A stretch of DNA of 43,290 nt. It comes from Candidatus Bathyarchaeota archaeon (GTDB taxonomy: Archaea; Thermoproteota; Bathyarchaeia; Bathyarchaeales; Bathycorpusculaceae). The notes below the pieces were generated by a model that worked only from the letters and a program-made list of their open reading frames with translations, had not been told where the DNA came from and did no database searches. Both the position numbers and the translations under genes were made by a program. Location of the stretch: positions 1 through 43,290 of the forward strand of contig JAAYYI010000100.1 of NCBI GenBank assembly GCA_012515445.1, in the 5' to 3' direction. Positions 39,803-43,290 of this stretch are shown here, piece after piece (position 1 is the first letter of the stretch; every line of letters starts with the position of its first letter).

Positions 39803-40168
39803 TTATCTGGCGATGGCGCCGCCTATCAATCCGCCCACTGCAGAGATGATGCCGGTGAATACGGTAAGCAGTACCGCGATTAATCCTACGCCTAAGCCGG
39901 CTAAGCCTCCGAAGAGCGCGCCCCCTAAACCGGTGGTGACTCCTCCAAGCACCGCTAAACCGATTACTGCAAGCACCGCAATTATTATTCCACCGAAGAT
40001 TCCAGCTAAGAAACCCGCAAGCAAACCTCTGCCGGCTCCCCGTGCAACTAAACCCGCGACTACGCCGCCGATGAAGCCGCCTAACAGGTGTCCGAGTCCC
40101 GGGAAAAAGAAGCCGAGCGCCGCCGTGATGAGGAAACCTACAAATGCACCTAACCATATGCTGCCCAA
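39803..40168 (-). CDS. Glycine-rich multi-helix membrane protein (DUF5518-like), paralog 1
   Basis: A 121-aa, very hydrophobic Gly/Ala-rich protein of four helices (WLGAFVGFLITAALGFFFPG, then GLLAGFLAGIFGGIIIAVLA, VLGGVTTGLGGALFGGLAGL, VGLIAVLLTVFTGIISAVGG). Gly-x-x-x-Gly patterns suggest tight helix packing. It aligns over its full length, without gaps, with the neighbouring protein at 40240. Similar archaeal proteins are of unknown function. Low sequence complexity limits any further claim. Confidence 0.6.
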   Translation of the reverse strand: MGSIWLGAFVGFLITAALGFFFPGLGHLLGGFIGGVVAGLVARGAGRGLLAGFLAGIFGGIIIAVLAVIGLAVLGGVTTGLGGALFGGLAGLGVGLIAVLLTVFTGIISAVGGLIGGAIAR

Positions 40169-40239
40169 AATTCTTCGCCACTTTGCTCTATTGGTGGCTG
40201 CTCAGATAATGCTTTGTTGTTGCAATCTGGGACAGCTAT

Positions 40240-40605
40240 TTAGAAGCGGCTGCGGGTCACTAGTCCGCCGAAGAAGCCGCCGATTGTGGAGGCGATTACG
40301 GCTATGAAGCTTACGACTATGCTCAGGGCGGTGCCGACTATGCCACCGACGAAGGCGCCTAGGAAGCCGTAGCTGCCGGCGCCGTACCATGCAAAGCCGA
40401 TCAGTGCTAAAAACGCGAGTACCACGGCGCTCATGACGCCCGCTGCGAAGCCCGCGATGGAGCCACCGAATATGCCTCGGGCTATTAATCCAGAGACTAA
40501 ACCTCCCAGTAAGCCGCCTAGGATTTGGCCGACTCCAGGGTACATTATGCTCAGGATTACGGTTAAGAGGAAACCTACGACTGCGGCTAATCCAACGCTG
40601 CCCAA
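40240..40605 (-). CDS. Glycine-rich multi-helix membrane protein (DUF5518-like), paralog 2
   Basis: A paralog of the preceding gene, 121 aa from TTG at 40605. That start is chosen because its first residues (MGSVGLAAVVGFLLTV) align one-to-one with MGSIWLGAFVGFLITA of paralog 1, giving equal lengths; the longer frame (GTG 40614) adds three residues. Both have helix 1 ending in a YPGVGQILGG / FPGLGHLLGG turn. They look like a recent tandem duplication, 71 nt apart. Function unknown. Confidence 0.6.
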   Translation of the reverse strand: MGSVGLAAVVGFLLTVILSIMYPGVGQILGGLLGGLVSGLIARGIFGGSIAGFAAGVMSAVVLAFLALIGFAWYGAGSYGFLGAFVGGIVGTALSIVVSFIAVIASTIGGFFGGLVTRSRF

Positions 40606-40655
40606 AGATATCACTGGGTTGGGTTAAAATAAAAAAGAAAATAAAAAGATGCCGC

Positions 40656-41363
40656 TTATCGGCTGCGGGTGTTGCGTACTTTGGGTTCAAGCAGAGTCCA
40701 GAGCCACTCAGTGAATTCCCGAAGGTTCTTGGTCTGGATGAATATTTCGCCTGGACCCGTGATTTGGGTGACTAAGCCTTCGCCGCTAAAGACTGTTTCT
40801 TTTAAGCCGCCGATCCTTGTGACTTTGTAGCTGCAGGTTTCGCTGAAGCCCACGAGGTGGAAGTTGTCAACGACTAATGTTTGGCCTGCTTCGAGTCTGT
40901 GGACGTCGATGGCGCCGAATGTGTTTATGAACATTTGCCCGCTGCCAGTAGCGCGTATCATAAACAGGCCTTGCCCGAATAATCCTTTAGTGAAGCCCTC
41001 CCATTTGACGTCTAAGTCGATGCCCTGCGTGGAGGCGATGTAGGCGGATTTCTGGATGACGTATCCGCTGCCTGGTGCAATGTCGAGTTGCTTTATGTCT
41101 CCGACTGGAGCAGCTACGAATGCTGCTTCGCCGGGTCCGTTGACTGCGACGTAGTCGTTTACCCAGAATGATTGGCCGCCGATTATGCTCAATCCAAGGG
41201 TGCCCAGTAGGCTTTTTTCGCGTTTGCGTGTGTGGATTTCTAGGTTGGGCGTCATGTAGGTCATGGCGCCTGATTCGGCTGTGATTTGTTCGCCCTGGTT
41301 GAGTTTGGCGATTAGCATGGCGTAGGATGGTTGATATTTAATTTCGAAGTTCATTGTATCCAC
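40656..41363 (-). CDS. AIM24/TIGR00266-like protein
   Basis: A 235-aa beta-rich protein. The family pattern is visible: N-terminal NFEIKYQPSYAMLIAKLNQG, GESGAMTYM-like QITAESGAMTYMTPN (about 26-40), then IIGGQSFWVNDYVA, GLFMIRATGSGQMFINTFGA and LVVDNFHLVGFSETCSYKVT. It resembles the TIGR00266/AIM24 jelly-roll-like family, widespread and poorly understood; the yeast member is needed for mitochondrial organisation. ATG 41363 or 41354 are equally possible starts. Confidence 0.85.
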   Translation of the reverse strand: MDTMNFEIKYQPSYAMLIAKLNQGEQITAESGAMTYMTPNLEIHTRKREKSLLGTLGLSIIGGQSFWVNDYVAVNGPGEAAFVAAPVGDIKQLDIAPGSGYVIQKSAYIASTQGIDLDVKWEGFTKGLFGQGLFMIRATGSGQMFINTFGAIDVHRLEAGQTLVVDNFHLVGFSETCSYKVTRIGGLKETVFSGEGLVTQITGPGEIFIQTKNLREFTEWLWTLLEPKVRNTRSR

Positions 41364-41559
41364 TTTATCCTGACTTGTAGTATAGCGTTTAGTTGTGTGC
41401 TTGCTTAAAAAAATATTGAGAACCCACCCCCAGGATTGTTCGAATGCTGAATAATCAGGTGATTTTAGCGGTGAAGATGCGGTAATTATAATAGATGCCG
41501 AGGTAAACCATGTTTAGAAACTGAATAGAAGGCACTTCAGCGCAGGGCATGGCATAGAA

Positions 41560-42258
41560 ATGGGTTCAGCGTGGGTAATCTGCAAGAAAACGTTTAGCAT
41601 AGCATTAATTTTTAACTGCTTAATCACGTTCTTCACGATCGCAGGCACACTCTATGGTTTCTACACGTCAGATTGGAAACCCTACGCGCCGTTCCTGATT
41701 GACGGCAGCATATTCTGGTTTGGGCTCGCGGCGGGTTTACTCTGCATTTTCCCCGCAGCAGCTACGGGCAGATCACTGCACACCGGCAGATTCCTCTTTC
41801 ACCACTACGTGTACGGCGGCTTTGTACTGGCGGCGGCTTGTGTCGCGATAACGATTTTCACGCCTATCCCCGTGTTCAACTTGTTCTTTGTAGACTCCAG
41901 TGACATAGCGGTTAACGCCGCAAGAGTGGTTTTCATCGCGGGTTTAGCGTTACTGCTAGACGATTTACCTGACGCAGCACTATGGATTGAGCACAGCTTG
42001 AACTGGGTGAAAACCAAAGTGTGCGCCATAAAAAGAACTATGCATTACGCGACGCTCATAACAGGCATCTTCTCCATTTACCTCTCACTCGCGATGCTTG
42101 CCTCAACACTCGCAAATAACTTTTACAGGTGGCTCCCGAACTCTTTCGGCATAATCAGCTTCTTCTTAACCGGCGCTATGGCAATCGCTTTCTATCTCAG
42201 AAAGGATTGGCTAAAGATTACTCCGCCACCGCCGAAGCAACCTAAGCTTTTCGCTTAG
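41560..42258 (+). CDS. Six-helix hypothetical membrane protein
   Basis: A 232-aa integral membrane protein with about six helices at residues 10-32, 46-68, 84-106, 120-143, 162-185 and 192-212 (CLITFFTIAGTLYGFY, FWFGLAAGLLCIFPAA, YGGFVLAAACVAITIF among them). A LLLDDLPDAALWIEHS loop has clustered acids. No family is recognised. It ends in PPPPKQPKLFA and overlaps the NERD gene convergently by 17 nt. Confidence 0.55.
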   Translation: MGSAWVICKKTFSIALIFNCLITFFTIAGTLYGFYTSDWKPYAPFLIDGSIFWFGLAAGLLCIFPAAATGRSLHTGRFLFHHYVYGGFVLAAACVAITIFTPIPVFNLFFVDSSDIAVNAARVVFIAGLALLLDDLPDAALWIEHSLNWVKTKVCAIKRTMHYATLITGIFSIYLSLAMLASTLANNFYRWLPNSFGIISFFLTGAMAIAFYLRKDWLKITPPPPKQPKLFA

Positions 42259-42955
42259 CAATCTCTCTTCCAACGGCTTCAAGCTGCTCACGTATAATGC
42301 GTCGGCTGCCGCCGTGAGCTTTTATGTAGTCCGCTACTTCAGAGAGTTTTAGCACGGGTACTGAGGGGTTGTTTAGGTGCAGTATGGCGTGCCTGTTTGT
42401 TATGACGACGATGCCTTCAACCCATATGCCCAAATGCCGCATTGAGGAGTTGTCAAGTATGGCTTTGAGTTTTGCAGCGTTGCGTTTGACTTGGTGGCTT
42501 GGGCTGCTGTTAAATTTGCGTTTGCCTGCCCTATGCCATTCGTCGCCGTTGCAGTTTATGTGGCCGCTCCAGTTCTTGGTTTCCAGCACAAAGACGCCGC
42601 CTGGTGCCAAGACAACGTGGTCTATGTCTCCGCCGCCTCCCTGCAGGTAAAGGTCGTTTATGAGGACGTAGTCGTCGCTTAAGCTGCTGCTTAATGCGCG
42701 GGCTACTTGTTTTTCGCCTTGCCAGCCGCCGTTGTAGATGTGATACTGGTGTATGTAGTAGTATGCGGCGACTGCGGGTGCAATCAGCAAGATAAGTAAA
42801 ACCTCGTCGAGTAGGCTGATTTGCATGTTTAGAATCGAGTGGAACATTACTGCAAACAGCAGTATGCCGAAGATGAATACAGAAAGGGCGGCTTTTGCGA
42901 GGTTAGTTCTCACTTGGTTTTTGAGGTAGCTGCTGGAGGCTTTGATTTTACGCAT
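42242..42955 (-). CDS. NERD-domain membrane protein
   Basis: A 237-aa protein with two N-terminal helices (about 20-36 and 45-66), then a nuclease-related domain at about 85-195. The NERD block is VARALSSSLSDDYVLINDLY, GGGDIDHVVLAPGGVFVLET (D-x-D-H, G-x-F-x-x-E-x-K), KNWSGHINCNGDEW, and SPSHQVKRNAAKLKAIL. The Asp and the E-T-K match the PD-(D/E)xK nuclease core, so nuclease activity is possible but unproven. Its 3' end overlaps the convergent membrane-protein gene. Confidence 0.85.
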   Translation of the reverse strand: MRKIKASSSYLKNQVRTNLAKAALSVFIFGILLFAVMFHSILNMQISLLDEVLLILLIAPAVAAYYYIHQYHIYNGGWQGEKQVARALSSSLSDDYVLINDLYLQGGGGDIDHVVLAPGGVFVLETKNWSGHINCNGDEWHRAGKRKFNSSPSHQVKRNAAKLKAILDNSSMRHLGIWVEGIVVITNRHAILHLNNPSVPVLKLSEVADYIKAHGGSRRIIREQLEAVGREIAKRKA

Positions 42956-43017
42956 ACCCTCAGCAGTAGCTACGATGATATATTATATTATGCCAAAGCA
43001 CCGCGCCTGTTTGTAGT

Positions 43018-43033
43018 GTTCCCCGCGGGGAAC
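43018..43033. promoter_or_regulatory. Perfect 16-bp palindrome between divergent genes
   Basis: GTTCCCCGCGGGGAAC reads the same on both strands. It lies in the spacer between the minus-strand NERD gene (start 42955) and the plus-strand LamG-like gene (start 43101), where an operator for a dimeric regulator would be expected. It is GC-rich within an AT-rich spacer, and no T-run follows, so it is unlikely to be a terminator. Confidence 0.5.
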
Positions 43034-43100
43034 GGCCTGTTCTCGGCGGAGAGCTATTAGATGGATGTTGCACTATTGCTTGCGTAAGGTGAATAAAGCG

Positions 43101-43290
43101 ATGGCAAATCCTAAAGTTACACTAAAAATCTTTTCTTTTTGTTTACTTGCAGCGGTCCTGCTAAGTCCAGTATTGTTGGCGACTGTGCAGGCTGAAAGCT
43201 CAACGGTCGTCGGCGAGTGGAAGCTCGATGAGACCAAGACCAGCGGATCAACCGAGACCACGCCTGACCAGACAGGCGTCAATCATGGTA
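43101..43290 (+). CDS. Secreted LamG-like (concanavalin-fold) protein, 5' part
   Basis: Runs off the right edge. From ATG 43101 the protein has a signal sequence (LKIFSFCLLAAVLLSPVLLA, cleavage expected near VQA) followed by VVGEWKLDETKTSGSTETTP and DQTGVNHG, the typical start of a laminin-G/concanavalin-like domain (W-x-L-D-E ... D-x-T/S-G-x-x-N-H-G). Such proteins bind glycans on the cell surface. AGGTGA lies about 8 nt upstream of the ATG; an in-frame GTG at 43089 is a weaker alternative. Confidence 0.75.
   Translation, partial: MANPKVTLKIFSFCLLAAVLLSPVLLATVQAESSTVVGEWKLDETKTSGSTETTPDQTGVNHG

Noticed and set aside
1-43290. Search for CRISPR arrays, tRNA or rRNA genes, transposases, integrases, retrons and toxin-antitoxin pairs
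   Set aside because: None seen: no regular direct repeats, no tRNA cloverleaf in the spacers I read, and no mobile-element protein motifs.

Overview
This window looks like a chromosome segment of an uncultured archaeon of the Bathyarchaeia (former Bathyarchaeota/MCG) or a close relative. That is an inference from gene content, not from a marker tree. Archaeal informational genes include a eukaryotic-type DNA topoisomerase IB, aRF1, ribosomal protein uS15, Pth2, TruD, KEOPS subunits (Kae1, Bud32, Pcc1), a GAN/RecJ-type DHH nuclease, a TFE-beta/RPC34-like factor and a proteasome beta subunit. They sit beside an archaeal PEP carboxylase, formylmethanofuran:H4MPT formyltransferase (Ftr), form III RuBisCO with AMP phosphorylase, and a geranylgeranyl-reductase-family flavoprotein for ether lipids. 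I see no rRNA, tRNA, CRISPR array, transposase, integrase or phage structural genes.

Layout. 1-5.0 kb: the end of an unidentified gene, a large surface protein with two solute-binding domains and a Cache domain, and several small proteins (membrane-anchored, HEAT-like, PH-like with zinc ribbons, coiled-coil). 5.1-9.7 kb: a possible TIM-barrel protein, a GNAT acetyltransferase, a pilin-like protein, a geranylgeranyl reductase and a STAS-like protein. 9.8-16.1 kb: pth2-truD, a PrsW-like protease, nadM, an MGMT, a proteasome beta subunit lacking Thr1, an AMMECR1 protein and a glycosyltransferase. 16.2-24.3 kb: nadC, SpoIIM-like, rlmE, TFE-beta, kae1-bud32-rdgB, a membrane protein, rps15-recJ-pcc1, and a tiny CsbD-like gene. 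24.6-29 kb: aRF1, ftr and ppcA, all on the minus strand. 29-36.4 kb: an NTF2-like protein, a cupin, DUF167, topoisomerase IB, a metallopeptidase, an acyltransferase and a P-type ATPase. 36.6-43.3 kb: a 56-aa ORF, rbcL divergent from deoA (AMP phosphorylase), a tandem glycine-rich membrane pair, an AIM24-like protein, a membrane protein, a NERD-domain protein, and the start of a secreted LamG-like protein.

How it works together. Ftr is a step of the H4MPT (archaeal Wood-Ljungdahl) C1 branch. PEP carboxylase supplies C4 units. AMP phosphorylase and form III RuBisCO form the AMP-to-3-phosphoglycerate salvage route; its isomerase is not in the window. nadC and nadM serve NAD synthesis. Kae1, Bud32 and Pcc1 are three KEOPS subunits for tRNA t6A; Cgi121 is not seen.

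Most notable observations: (i) a dispersed 34-nt pyrimidine-rich element, three clear copies plus one degenerate copy; two copies sit exactly 8 nt after a stop codon and two run into a TATATAAAG promoter. (ii) Two conserved enzymes, NadM and RlmE, whose essential N-terminal motifs are in frame but have no ATG/GTG/TTG start. (iii) A proteasome beta subunit with Ala in place of the catalytic Thr1. (iv) A solute-binding/solute-binding/Cache fusion. (v) A perfect 16-bp palindrome between divergent genes at 43.0 kb. No complete new defence or mobile system was recognised.
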